A stretch of 42,668 nt of DNA from Piscibacillus halophilus (GTDB taxonomy: Bacteria > Bacillota > Bacilli > Bacillales > Alkalibacillaceae). The DNA lies in contig NZ_FOES01000022.1 in the NCBI RefSeq assembly GCF_900110685.1, positions 1-42,668 on the forward strand, given 5' to 3'. The notes beneath the pieces were generated by a model, which worked only from the letters and a program-made list of their open reading frames with translations, was not told the origin of the DNA and did not search any database. This document shows, piece by piece, positions 25,117-32,977 of this stretch (the first letter of the stretch is position 1; each line of letters begins with the position of its first letter). Made by a program: the position numbers and the translations under genes.

Positions 25117-25146
25117 TATTTTGACTAATTTTATAAAATATTTTTT
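25104..25146. promoter_or_regulatory. Shared operator, copy A (candidate MurR site)
   Basis: AATAATATATCAATATTTT (25104-25122), a 12-base spacer, then AAAATATTTTTT (25135-25146). Every base of both blocks and the spacer length recur before anmK (32931-32973), while the spacers differ. Within it AATATTTT-N12-AAAATATT is a perfect inverted repeat. It sits from the -35 box upstream, a position that fits an activator better than a simple repressor. The rest of the 425-base gap between murQ1 and murR holds only terminator hairpins. Confidence 0.65.
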
Positions 25147-25168
25147 TAATATGTACCATTATAAAAAA

Positions 25169-25207
25169 TGCTGTCTCATATCGTCACATTTTGACTTTGA
25201 GACAGCA
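25169..25207. terminator. Bidirectional hairpin between murR and murQ1
   Basis: TGCTGTCTCA pairs with TGAGACAGCA, 10 bp, flanked by A6 and T5. The TGAGACAGC sequence recalls a hairpin class common between Bacillaceae genes. Confidence 0.65.
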
Positions 25208-25285
25208 CTTTTTAAGGACTGGTATTTCTTTACTCCCTATTTTCATACTAACATAAATGCCCCTATACCCCTTTTCTGAACGAAA

Positions 25286-25331
25286 TGAAAAAACACCCGA
25301 AATGGTACTTGCCCCCCAATATCGAGTGTCA
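25286..25331 (-). terminator. Terminator after murR
   Basis: CACcCGAaAT pairs with ATaTCGaGTG (two mismatches). The minus strand continues with a run of six T. It lies 16 bases past the murR stop codon. Confidence 0.65.
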
Positions 25332-25346
25332 TAAACTATTGCTGTA

Positions 25347-26219
25347 TTATTTCTTCTTTTTCACTTTTTCATTCAAATTGTTAATCGCAACTCGAGTTGA
25401 GTCTAAATAATCAACCGTTTGTTCATAAGACCTTGAAGCTAAACACATAAATAGAATATCAATAACATGTAGCTGGGCGATTCGGGATGAAGTGGCGCCA
25501 CTTCTAAATGTGGCTTCTTTTGTAGCAGAAGTATACAAATTAATATCTGCCTGATCCGAAACCGTCGACCTTCCATATTTCGTTAAACTAATCGTTTTAG
25601 CCCCTCTAGCATTCGCAATTTCTAAAATCTTTGCCACTTCATGTGTTTCACCTGAAAAAGAAATTCCAAATACGACATCTTCATCAGATGCATTAGCTAC
25701 TGCTGTTGCTGCCATATGTAAATCAGTCAATGCAGATGTTGCACGGTTAATTCTTAAAAACTTTTGATAAGCATCAATAGCAGGAATGCTTGATGCCCCC
25801 ACTCCAAAAAAGTAAATACGTCTCCCCTTTAAGAGTGCTTCTAAGGCTTCATTTAAATTATCGGTATCTAATAAATTCGCTGTCTCTTGAATCGTTTGAA
25901 CGCTATTTAATGTCACCTTTTCAATGGTTGATGTAATGGGTTCATTTGGCTCAATATCACGGAATTCCAATACTTCATTCCGTTGAAGATCTCCAGCCAC
26001 TCGAAGCTTTAACTCTTGAAAACCTTTCAAATTTAACGATTTACACAACCGAATAACAGCGGCACTACTCGTTTCACTCTCACGTCCAAGCTCAGTCGCT
26101 GTCATATTAATAGCTTTTTCAGGATACTCCAAAATATATTGTGCGATCTTCCTCTCAGAAGGTGGAAGTTTATTTTTCATTTCATTTAACATAAAAATGC
26201 CTGCATTGGTCCGTCCCAT
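25347..26219 (-). CDS. murR: RpiR-family regulator, MurR-like
   Basis: Regulator of 290 residues. An N-terminal RpiR helix-turn-helix (about 1-77; SERKIAQYIL, MTATELGRESETSSAAVIRL, NLKGFQELKLRV) is joined to a SIS sugar-phosphate-binding domain (about 120-250; RIYFFGVGASSI, GISFSGETHEV, ISLTKYG). In E. coli and B. subtilis MurR senses MurNAc-6-P and controls murQ. GGGAGG precedes ATG. It is the last gene of the anmK-to-murR operon, 79 bases after murQ2, and faces the murQ1 promoter region. The likely target is the shared inverted repeat at 25104-25146 and 32931-32973. Confidence 0.9.
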   Translation of the reverse strand: MGRTNAGIFMLNEMKNKLPPSERKIAQYILEYPEKAINMTATELGRESETSSAAVIRLCKSLNLKGFQELKLRVAGDLQRNEVLEFRDIEPNEPITSTIEKVTLNSVQTIQETANLLDTDNLNEALEALLKGRRIYFFGVGASSIPAIDAYQKFLRINRATSALTDLHMAATAVANASDEDVVFGISFSGETHEVAKILEIANARGAKTISLTKYGRSTVSDQADINLYTSATKEATFRSGATSSRIAQLHVIDILFMCLASRSYEQTVDYLDSTRVAINNLNEKVKKKK

Positions 26220-26298
26220 CTCAATACCTCCCTACTACATTTTACCCAAATCACAGCCGCTACAGCAATTAATTAGAAAAAAGGTAAGCGAATAATGC

Positions 26299-27204
26299 TT
26301 ACCTTTCTGACTGTTTGATCGCTTCACGCACTAACCCATTAGATTCTTCTAATAACTTGTTAGCTTTCTCATAACTCACTTGCCCTAACAACATCACAAT
26401 AGCAGGTTTCACTACATATCCCGTTTCGTCTAAAACCTGAGTGGCTTTTTCATAGCTCACACCTGTGGCTTCACAAACAATATTTTTAGCTCGTTCTTTT
26501 AGTTTGTAATTAGTCGCATTCACATCTATCATCAAATTCTGATAAACCTTACCCACTTGAACCATGGAAGCCGTTGAAATCATATTTAAAATCAACTTAT
26601 GGGCTGTTGCAGCTTTTAATCGAGTCGACCCTGTTAAAATTTCTGGACCTGTTATAACCTCAATTGGGTAAGTAGCATATTGACTAATATCTGAATTTCT
26701 ATTACTAGTTAAACTAACGGTTACAGCACCTATTTTTTTAGCATATTTTAAAGCACCTTTTACATAAGGCGTCCTTCCACTCGCTGCGATCCCGATGACA
26801 ACATCTCGCTGATTGACTCGACGTTGGACAAGGTCTCTTTCACCCAAATCCATATCATCCTCAGCACCTTCAACAGCCACCATTAATGCTTTTTCTCCTC
26901 CAGCTAATACGGCTTGCACTTGTTCTGGATCTGAACTAAAAGTCGGTGGGCACTCAACAGAATCTAGTAAACCAATACGTCCACTGGTCCCTGCTCCAAC
27001 ATAAAATAAACGCCCACCATTTTGTAGCGCTTTTTTTACCACCACCACTACTTTTTCGACTGTCGGAAGTACCTGTTGCACAGCTTCTGGTACTAAACGA
27101 TCCTCTTCATTCATCAACTCTAACACTTCTCGTATTGACATCTGATCTAAGTTCGTTGATTTTTCATTATAAGACTCTGTTATTAATTTCGTTAGTTTAT
27201 CCAT
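26299..27204 (-). CDS. murQ: N-acetylmuramic acid 6-phosphate etherase, copy 2
   Basis: Second MurQ, also 301 residues, with all motifs of copy 1 (VGAGTSGRIGLLDSVECPPT, GIAASGRTPYVKGALKYA, TGSTRLKAATAHKLILNM, LMIDVNATNYKLKER). Differences between copies are scattered and conservative, so both should be active. AGGATGATC is the ribosome binding candidate. It starts 9 bases after namZ and belongs to the anmK-SBP-permeases-namZ-murQ-murR operon. Two etherases near each other suggest a duplication, each now under its own promoter. Confidence 0.95.
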   Translation of the reverse strand: MDKLTKLITESYNEKSTNLDQMSIREVLELMNEEDRLVPEAVQQVLPTVEKVVVVVKKALQNGGRLFYVGAGTSGRIGLLDSVECPPTFSSDPEQVQAVLAGGEKALMVAVEGAEDDMDLGERDLVQRRVNQRDVVIGIAASGRTPYVKGALKYAKKIGAVTVSLTSNRNSDISQYATYPIEVITGPEILTGSTRLKAATAHKLILNMISTASMVQVGKVYQNLMIDVNATNYKLKERAKNIVCEATGVSYEKATQVLDETGYVVKPAIVMLLGQVSYEKANKLLEESNGLVREAIKQSER

Positions 27205-27213
27205 ACGATCATC

Positions 27214-28359
27214 CTAATTATAGATTAAATACTTTTCACGAATCGGTAAAAAACTTTCAAGCCCATTTCTCATATTTTTTAAGCATCGGTCAATTTGTGA
27301 ATGAATAATAGCTTCTCTTAGTTCACTCGACCCAGCTAATAAATCAAAGAATGGATGCTCCAACTGTTCATTCCTAATAAATTCCATTTCATCTGAATAC
27401 ATTTGATAAATAAGGTGTAATAAATGTACTCCTACTTGAACAGGACGTATATTATGACGATTCATGACATGAAGTTGAACACCATAACACTTCTCGCCCT
27501 GATATTTTTGATAGGTCGGGGTAAAGGTAACAGGTCGTGCTATAACACCTTCTAATTCCAAAGTATTGAAGTGATTTGATAATTCACGAGCATTGATAAA
27601 AGGTGCACCCACCATTTCAAATGGACGTACAGTTCCTCTCGCTTCTGACAAATTAGTCCCTTCAATCAAACAAGTTCCAGGATAAAGTAATTGCATGGAT
27701 AACCCTGTCACATTTGGAGAAGGAGGAACCCAAGGTAAACCTAATTCATCATATAACTTTGATCGTTCCCACCCCTCCATAGGGATAACTTTTAATGAAC
27801 AAAATATGCTATACTCTTCATTAAATAAATGAGCTAATTCACCTATTGTCATACCATGTCTATTAGGAATGGGATACAGTCCAACAAAGGAAGTAAAATC
27901 CTGATGAACTAAATTCCCTTCAACCTTGACCCCACCAATTGGATTCGGACGATCAAGAACGATGACTTCTTTTTGATGTTCTTTACATGCTGCCATCACA
28001 TAAGCCAATGTATATATAAAAGTATAGTATCGAGAGCCAATGTCCTGAATATCAAAAATCATGACATCAACATTCTCTAACATGTCAGCACTAGGGCGAC
28101 TCGTTTTACCATACAGGCTATATACAGGTAAACCCGTCACCTCATCCACGCTGCTACTCACTTTCTCGCCCTCTTTCGCATCAGCCCGTATACCATGTTC
28201 AGGTGAAAATAAAGCAGTTAAGTTTAAATGTTTAAAAAACAAATCAATATTCGATTCTAATCTCTGATTCACACCTGTCGGATTTGTCACAAGCCCGACT
28301 CGCTTTTCCTTATAGTCATCCAAGTATTTTTCTAAAAAAACTTCTAGACCTAGCTTCAT
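27214..28359 (-). CDS. namZ: Exo-beta-N-acetylmuramidase NamZ (DUF1343), no signal peptide
   Basis: Family DUF1343 protein of 381 residues, related to B. subtilis YbbC/NamZ, which releases MurNAc from the non-reducing end of MurNAc-GlcNAc chains. Motifs: RVGLVTNPTGV, LFSPEHGIRADAKEG, FDIQDIGSRYYTFIYTL, VLDRPNPIGG, NRHGMTIGELA and NVTGLSMQLLYPGTCLIEGT, the last being a family hallmark. B. subtilis NamZ is secreted; here the N-terminus is MKLGLEVFLEKYLDD, without any hydrophobic signal. The start lies two bases after the stop of the upstream permease gene, so a longer N-terminus is impossible. It should work in the cytoplasm on imported disaccharides. Confidence 0.92.
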   Translation of the reverse strand: MKLGLEVFLEKYLDDYKEKRVGLVTNPTGVNQRLESNIDLFFKHLNLTALFSPEHGIRADAKEGEKVSSSVDEVTGLPVYSLYGKTSRPSADMLENVDVMIFDIQDIGSRYYTFIYTLAYVMAACKEHQKEVIVLDRPNPIGGVKVEGNLVHQDFTSFVGLYPIPNRHGMTIGELAHLFNEEYSIFCSLKVIPMEGWERSKLYDELGLPWVPPSPNVTGLSMQLLYPGTCLIEGTNLSEARGTVRPFEMVGAPFINARELSNHFNTLELEGVIARPVTFTPTYQKYQGEKCYGVQLHVMNRHNIRPVQVGVHLLHLIYQMYSDEMEFIRNEQLEHPFFDLLAGSSELREAIIHSQIDRCLKNMRNGLESFLPIREKYLIYN

Positions 28360-28361
28360 AT

Positions 28362-29336
28362 TTATTCCTTAACTCCTCCTAACGTTAACCCTTTAACAAA
28401 GTAACGCTGGAAGATTAAGAATACAATAATCATTGGAATCGCAGCAATGGCTGCCCCACTCATCAATAGTTTAAAGCTTGCTAAGTTAGCATCTTGTAAA
28501 GTTTTTAAGCCTACTGGTAGTGTATATAAATCAGCATTATTTAAAACGATAATCGGCCATAAGAATGAATTCCACACATTCATAAACGTAAATATTCCTA
28601 ACGCAGCTAATCCTGGTTTTGCTAAAGGTAATACAACTGTCCAGAAAGTTTTCCATTCACTAGCACCATCGATTTTTGATGCCTCAAGTAATTCATCTGG
28701 AATCGAATACATGTATTGTCTCATTAAGAATACCCCAAACACCATTGATAAATCAGGTAAAATGAGTGCCCAGTGTGTATCCATGATTCCTAAATCTCGA
28801 ATCATAATAAACATTGGAACTAAAGTGACTTGACCAGGAATCATCATAGTCGAAATAATAACCCAGAATATCACATTCCTCCCGGGGAACCGCTTCTTGG
28901 CCAGTACATAACCAGCCATCGAGTCCAGAAGTAAGATCCCCAATGTCACAACCACGGCTATGTAAAAACTATTAATAAACCACTTACCTATATCGTGTTT
29001 CTTAAATAAAGTCACAAAGCTTGAGAATGTGTTATTCATAATGTGACTCATTTGGTCACGATGATATTGAGCTTCCTCTGTGTTACCAGCTTTCTCAGCT
29101 TCTCTCGCTTCTCCCCAATGCTCAAAGTATAACTTAAATCCCATTGGATACATTTTCGGTGGATTGGAATCAACGTAAGATATGGGTCGTTCCATTTCTG
29201 GACTTTCATAACTGCTCAGTTGCATGGATGTTGAAAAGACCCAATATAATGGTAGAAGGGAGACAATAGAAAAAAAGAATAAAATAACATAAATTAACGC
29301 TTTATTTAACTTATCGAAACGTTTTTGCTGATTCAT
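28362..29336 (-). CDS. Carbohydrate ABC importer permease (MalG/UgpE type)
   Basis: CUT1 permease of 324 residues with six hydrophobic segments. The EAA loop is EASKIDGASEWKTFWTVVLP, matched by the ATPase. Between segments one and two is an enlarged loop of about 85 residues (SSYESPEMERP, then FEHWGEAREAEKAGNTEEAQ), longer than the usual 40-50, which would lie outside near the binding protein. AGGAGGGGG precedes ATG. It follows its partner permease by 12 bases and ends two bases before namZ. No ATPase gene in the operon. Confidence 0.92.
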   Translation of the reverse strand: MNQQKRFDKLNKALIYVILFFFSIVSLLPLYWVFSTSMQLSSYESPEMERPISYVDSNPPKMYPMGFKLYFEHWGEAREAEKAGNTEEAQYHRDQMSHIMNNTFSSFVTLFKKHDIGKWFINSFYIAVVVTLGILLLDSMAGYVLAKKRFPGRNVIFWVIISTMMIPGQVTLVPMFIMIRDLGIMDTHWALILPDLSMVFGVFLMRQYMYSIPDELLEASKIDGASEWKTFWTVVLPLAKPGLAALGIFTFMNVWNSFLWPIIVLNNADLYTLPVGLKTLQDANLASFKLLMSGAAIAAIPMIIVFLIFQRYFVKGLTLGGVKE

Positions 29337-29348
29337 AAAATCCCCCTC

Positions 29349-30305
29349 CTATTCATCATGGCGTAGCATTCTAAATTGAATCACAGAGAACACTAGGATA
29401 ATCAAAAATAAAACAACTGATTGCGCAGCAGCTAATCCAAATTCAAAATCACGGAAACCAGTTTTATAAATTAAGTGAACCAGTGTCTCAGTAGCATTAT
29501 CAGGTCCTCCACCTGTCATCATAATAATTTGTGTAAAAACCTGAAAAGAACCAATCGTACTTAATAAAACTAAATATAATGTGGTTGGTTTTAATAATGG
29601 AATCGTAATATAAAACCATTTTTTAATAGCACCAGCACCATCTATCGTTGCAGCTTCGTATAACGTATTTGAAATAGCTCCCATAGAAGCTAAGTACATA
29701 ATGATTCCAACACCAAATGGGATTAAACATTGCATGATAATTAAGGCCCATAATGCTGTACTAGACTGCCCTAACCAGTTAATAGATTCAATACCAAACC
29801 ATCCTAATATATGATTAAAAAGACCAAAATCATAGTTATACATCCAACGCCATACCATTGCGATAATAACCATGGACGTAACAGTTGGTAGATAAAAGGC
29901 TGATCGGAAGAAGTTTTGTGATATCTTTCCTAATGGAAAAATGAGTGACGCCACAACTAATGCACTGATAATATTAAAAGGAACGGTTACGGCAGTGAAT
30001 AACGCCGTATTCTTTAAAGCAATCATGAAAGCTTCACTTTTAAACACACTTATGTAATTATCCAATCCAATGAATATACTTCCATTTACTCGATATTCTT
30101 GGAATGATAACACTAAAGCCCAAACAACAGGAAATGCAATAAATAATGAAAATAACACTAATTTCGGAAGTAAAAACAGATAAGACGAGTAATTCTTCTT
30201 CATTTCCTTCCATATGTTTCTTTTCATTTGATATATAGGTTTATTAGGTGGTTTTAAATCACGATTACTTACAGTTGTTGAGGCTAATGTTTTATTACCT
30301 TCCAA
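29349..30305 (-). CDS. Carbohydrate ABC importer permease (MalF/UgpA type)
   Basis: CUT1 permease of 318 residues. An N-terminal cytoplasmic stretch of about 38 residues precedes six hydrophobic segments. The EAA loop is EAATIDGAGAIKKWFYITIP. The start is a TTG at 30305 with GGAGG 8 bases upstream; an out-of-frame ATG lies between and would give only four codons. No better ATG exists before the first membrane segment, apart from an internal one without a ribosome binding site. It pairs with the MalG-type permease. Confidence 0.9.
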   Translation of the reverse strand: MEGNKTLASTTVSNRDLKPPNKPIYQMKRNIWKEMKKNYSSYLFLLPKLVLFSLFIAFPVVWALVLSFQEYRVNGSIFIGLDNYISVFKSEAFMIALKNTALFTAVTVPFNIISALVVASLIFPLGKISQNFFRSAFYLPTVTSMVIIAMVWRWMYNYDFGLFNHILGWFGIESINWLGQSSTALWALIIMQCLIPFGVGIIMYLASMGAISNTLYEAATIDGAGAIKKWFYITIPLLKPTTLYLVLLSTIGSFQVFTQIIMMTGGGPDNATETLVHLIYKTGFRDFEFGLAAAQSVVLFLIILVFSVIQFRMLRHDE

Positions 30306-30328
30306 TCATTCCACCTCCTTAAAATCGA

Positions 30329-30353
30329 AGCAGGCTCCTAAAAGAAGCCTGCT
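30329..30353 (-). terminator. Intercistronic hairpin after the sugar-binding protein gene
   Basis: AGCAGGCT pairs with AGCCTGCT, 8 bp, just past the stop codon and before the ribosome binding site of the permease. No long T run; likely an mRNA stabiliser or partial terminator that sets a high binding-protein to permease ratio. Confidence 0.65.
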
Positions 30354-30359
30354 AATGAA

Positions 30360-31688
30360 TTACTCTAATAAATCATTAACGAGTTCTTGTGCCTCATCCA
30401 TTGCTTCTTGTGCTGTTTTCTCACCATTAAATACTGTCTGTAATTTACCTTGAATAATCTCATCTATTTTCTTCCACTCAGGGTGGCGAGGTAACATCAC
30501 AACATCTGAAGTCATTTCTTGCGCACGTGCCATTTGTTCATTTTCTGCATATGGATCCATATCTGCCGAACTCTTACGTGCAGGGAAAATACCATATTCA
30601 GTTGCCATAGTATATTGCTCTTCAGTTGTTGATAAATACTTCATAAAGTCACCAACAGCTTCTCTCTTGCCATCACTATCTTGACTGAACATAATCCAGC
30701 CACCTACACCACCAATTGTGACATGTTCGCTTCTTTCACCAATTGGGTACTCTGCAACCATAAAGTTAGTAGGATATTCCGACTGTGCAGATTGAATGGC
30801 CCACGTAGCCCAAGGCTGCATCGCGACAGTGCGTTGCTCTTCATTTGCCCATGCCTGGAATGTACCACCAACATCATTTCCACCTAATGTTTCTGGTGCT
30901 GCATCATGTTCATGCTTCAGATCAGCTAAATCTTGTATAGCTTTTACAGCTTCAGGTGAATTAAATGTAAACTCAGATAAATCATCACTTAACGGCTGAC
31001 CTCCATCTTTATAGAAGAAAGGCCAAGCTTCATAATACCCTTCTAAAATATAAGTAGAAAATCCATAAACATCTGTTTCCCCATCACCATCACGGTCAAA
31101 TGTCAACTCTTGAGCAGTATTTAAGAATTCATCCCAAGTCCATTTTCCGTCTGCTGGAGGTTCAACACCTTGCTCTTCAAAAAGGTCTAAATTTAATAAC
31201 ATAGAGTGAACGGTAATCGAGTTTGGAATTCCGTAAAGTTGATCATTAAATGTATAAGCTTCTAATGAGTTCTCATAAAAGTCATCTAATTCTTCATCCG
31301 TAAATAAATCATCAACTGATTCAATAACCCCCTGCTCAATATGATCGATACTTACGGCACTACCCGAAATATCGACAGGTGCGATATCAGGCCAAGACTG
31401 TCCAGCAATCGAAACACCTAACTTATCTCCCATTTCTGCCCAAGGAACTTGAACAATCTCAATTTCGATGCCTTCATTTTCTTCCTCATATTCTGCTGCT
31501 TTCGCTTCTAGCCAGTGATACTTGTTGTCGTCTTCATCCGGCCAACGTGGACCATCCCAAATGGTAATCGTTCCAGTCCAGTTACCATCATCATCACTAC
31601 TACCTTCGTCATCAGTACAAGCTACTAACAAACCTGCAAGTAAGACGACACTTAAGATAGAAAGAAATGATCTTTTTACCCATTTCAT
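30360..31688 (-). CDS. Sugar-binding lipoprotein of ABC importer
   Basis: Solute-binding protein of family 1 (MalE/UgpB type), 442 residues. The lipoprotein signal peptide ends in LLVAC (Cys24) and is followed by an acidic D/E/S linker. Features: GTITIWDGPRW at the start of the mature part, YGIPNSITVHSMLLNLDLFE, a calcium-like loop FDRDGDGETDVYGFS, and GGWIMFSQ. Situated between anmK and two permeases, upstream of namZ, murQ and murR, so the substrate is probably a peptidoglycan-derived sugar such as MurNAc, anhydro-MurNAc or a GlcNAc-MurNAc disaccharide. The protein is strongly acidic. No MurP-type PTS is present in the window. Confidence 0.92.
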   Translation of the reverse strand: MKWVKRSFLSILSVVLLAGLLVACTDDEGSSDDDGNWTGTITIWDGPRWPDEDDNKYHWLEAKAAEYEEENEGIEIEIVQVPWAEMGDKLGVSIAGQSWPDIAPVDISGSAVSIDHIEQGVIESVDDLFTDEELDDFYENSLEAYTFNDQLYGIPNSITVHSMLLNLDLFEEQGVEPPADGKWTWDEFLNTAQELTFDRDGDGETDVYGFSTYILEGYYEAWPFFYKDGGQPLSDDLSEFTFNSPEAVKAIQDLADLKHEHDAAPETLGGNDVGGTFQAWANEEQRTVAMQPWATWAIQSAQSEYPTNFMVAEYPIGERSEHVTIGGVGGWIMFSQDSDGKREAVGDFMKYLSTTEEQYTMATEYGIFPARKSSADMDPYAENEQMARAQEMTSDVVMLPRHPEWKKIDEIIQGKLQTVFNGEKTAQEAMDEAQELVNDLLE

Positions 31689-31709
31689 CTAAAAAATCCC
31701 CCTTTTTAG

Positions 31710-32873
31710 TTACCAAGATATTTTTCCCATGATGACATTCTTGGTGGCGCCAGTGGCAGCTGGCAAATTATTAAAATGTTTATTGAACCCAAGAAAACCT
31801 AATAAAGCAAACACAATCGCTTCTTTAGCATCACTATGGATCCCTAATTCTTCAGTAGATTTAATAGTTAAACCACTAGGTAATAAATCTTCAACAAATT
31901 GAACTAAAGTAGGATTGTGCCATCCTCCACCACTTAAATAAATTTCTTGTATCTGACCTTGCTCTAAATGGTCCACGATGGCTTTAGCTAACGTATGTGA
32001 AGTTAATGCCGTAATGGTCGTAATTCGATTAATTGGTTTGACATTTAAAGCCTCAGCTTCTGTCCATAGCGTTTTGGCATAATCATATCCAAATTCTTCA
32101 CGCCCAGTACTTTTGGGTGGACTCTTGTAGTAATAAGGATTTTTTAATAATTGATTTAACCAGTCGTAATCAATTTCTCCTTCGCTGGCTAATTTTCCAT
32201 TCTCATCAAAACTCTTTTCACCATTTGTATAAAAGTAGACAAAAGCATCTATAAGCATATTACCTGGTCCAGAATCATAAGCAATGACATCATCACTTTT
32301 ACAACCTTTAGGTAAAACCGTTAAATTAGTGATTCCTCCAACATTTACCAATACCCTACCAAAGTTTTCACTTCGAAATAAGGTGTAATCAGCAAATGGA
32401 ACTAAAGGTGCACCTTGACCCCCGACCGCTACATCACGTGTACGAAAATCACCTATTGTTGTTATTCCTGTTCTCTCAGCAATGACACTTATATCACCAA
32501 TTTGTAGTGTGTTTAGACGATGATATGGATCATCATTTTGTTCCGTTACATTATGAAAAATGGTTTGGCCATGACTGCTTACTAAATCTATATCTTCAAA
32601 TCGTAAGCCTGAATCAATAATGGCTTTGTTGACTGCCTCACCAAAAACTTCACCTAATAAAAAGTTCATAGATGATATGTCTGGTGATTGAGCAGTGGGC
32701 AGTACTAAACGTTGTAATCGATTCTTAAGCTCAAGTTCAAATGGATAAGTTTCAAAAAAGAGACTCTCAAAATCTATTTTTTGATCTACCATTTGAAACT
32801 TTGTAATAGCTACATCAACCCCATCTAGTGATGTGCCTGACATAAGTCCTACAACTGTCATTTCTTTTTTCAT
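31710..32873 (-). CDS. anmK: Anhydro-N-acetylmuramic acid kinase AnmK
   Basis: Opens the 1,6-anhydro ring and phosphorylates in one step to give MurNAc-6-P. 387 residues, typical length. Motifs: GLMSGTSLDGVDVA at the N-terminus, SSHGQTIFHN, TIGDFRTRDVAVGGQGAPLV, NVGGITNLT, AYDSGPGNMLIDA and LSGGGWHNPTL. ATG 32873 is 9 bases after AAAGG; the ATG at 32882 touches that site. First gene of an operon running through the importer, namZ, murQ2 and murR. Its presence implies that the cell meets anhydro-muropeptides, the products of lytic transglycosylases such as the SpoIID-type protein at 37755. Confidence 0.95.
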   Translation of the reverse strand: MKKEMTVVGLMSGTSLDGVDVAITKFQMVDQKIDFESLFFETYPFELELKNRLQRLVLPTAQSPDISSMNFLLGEVFGEAVNKAIIDSGLRFEDIDLVSSHGQTIFHNVTEQNDDPYHRLNTLQIGDISVIAERTGITTIGDFRTRDVAVGGQGAPLVPFADYTLFRSENFGRVLVNVGGITNLTVLPKGCKSDDVIAYDSGPGNMLIDAFVYFYTNGEKSFDENGKLASEGEIDYDWLNQLLKNPYYYKSPPKSTGREEFGYDYAKTLWTEAEALNVKPINRITTITALTSHTLAKAIVDHLEQGQIQEIYLSGGGWHNPTLVQFVEDLLPSGLTIKSTEELGIHSDAKEAIVFALLGFLGFNKHFNNLPAATGATKNVIMGKISW

Positions 32874-32889
32874 TTCAAACATCCTTTTG

Positions 32890-32911
32890 AGCGCTTTTGA
32901 AAGCGCTTAAC
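32890..32911 (-). promoter_or_regulatory. Palindrome and cre-like site at the anmK start point
   Basis: AGCGCTTT-TG-AAAGCGCT (32890-32907) is a perfect inverted repeat. It contains the cre-like TGAAAGCGCTTAAC (32898-32911), a 12 of 14 match, placed over the expected start point, as before murQ1. A second partial match, TGAAAGCGAAAT, begins at 32922. Confidence 0.65.
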
Positions 32912-32914
32912 TAT

Positions 32915-32943
32915 ATTTTAATGAAAGCGAAATAATATATCAA
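32915..32943 (-). promoter_or_regulatory. Promoter of the anmK operon
   Basis: On the minus strand TTGATA (32938-32943) and TAAAAT (32915-32920) are spaced 17 bases. Confidence 0.7.
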
Positions 32944-32973
32944 TATTTTATTTTGAAAATTAAAATATTTTTT
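32931..32973. promoter_or_regulatory. Shared operator, copy B (candidate MurR site)
   Basis: AATAATATATCAATATTTT (32931-32949), 12-base spacer, AAAATATTTTTT (32962-32973), identical in both blocks to copy A. The inverted repeat AATATTTT-N12-AAAATATT spans 32942-32969 and touches the -35 box. Confidence 0.65.
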
Positions 32974-32977
32974 CATC

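Noticed and set aside
30681-30999. Open frames on the plus strand opposite the sugar-binding protein gene
   Set aside because: They are antisense to a well-conserved gene, lack ribosome binding sites and show no domain.
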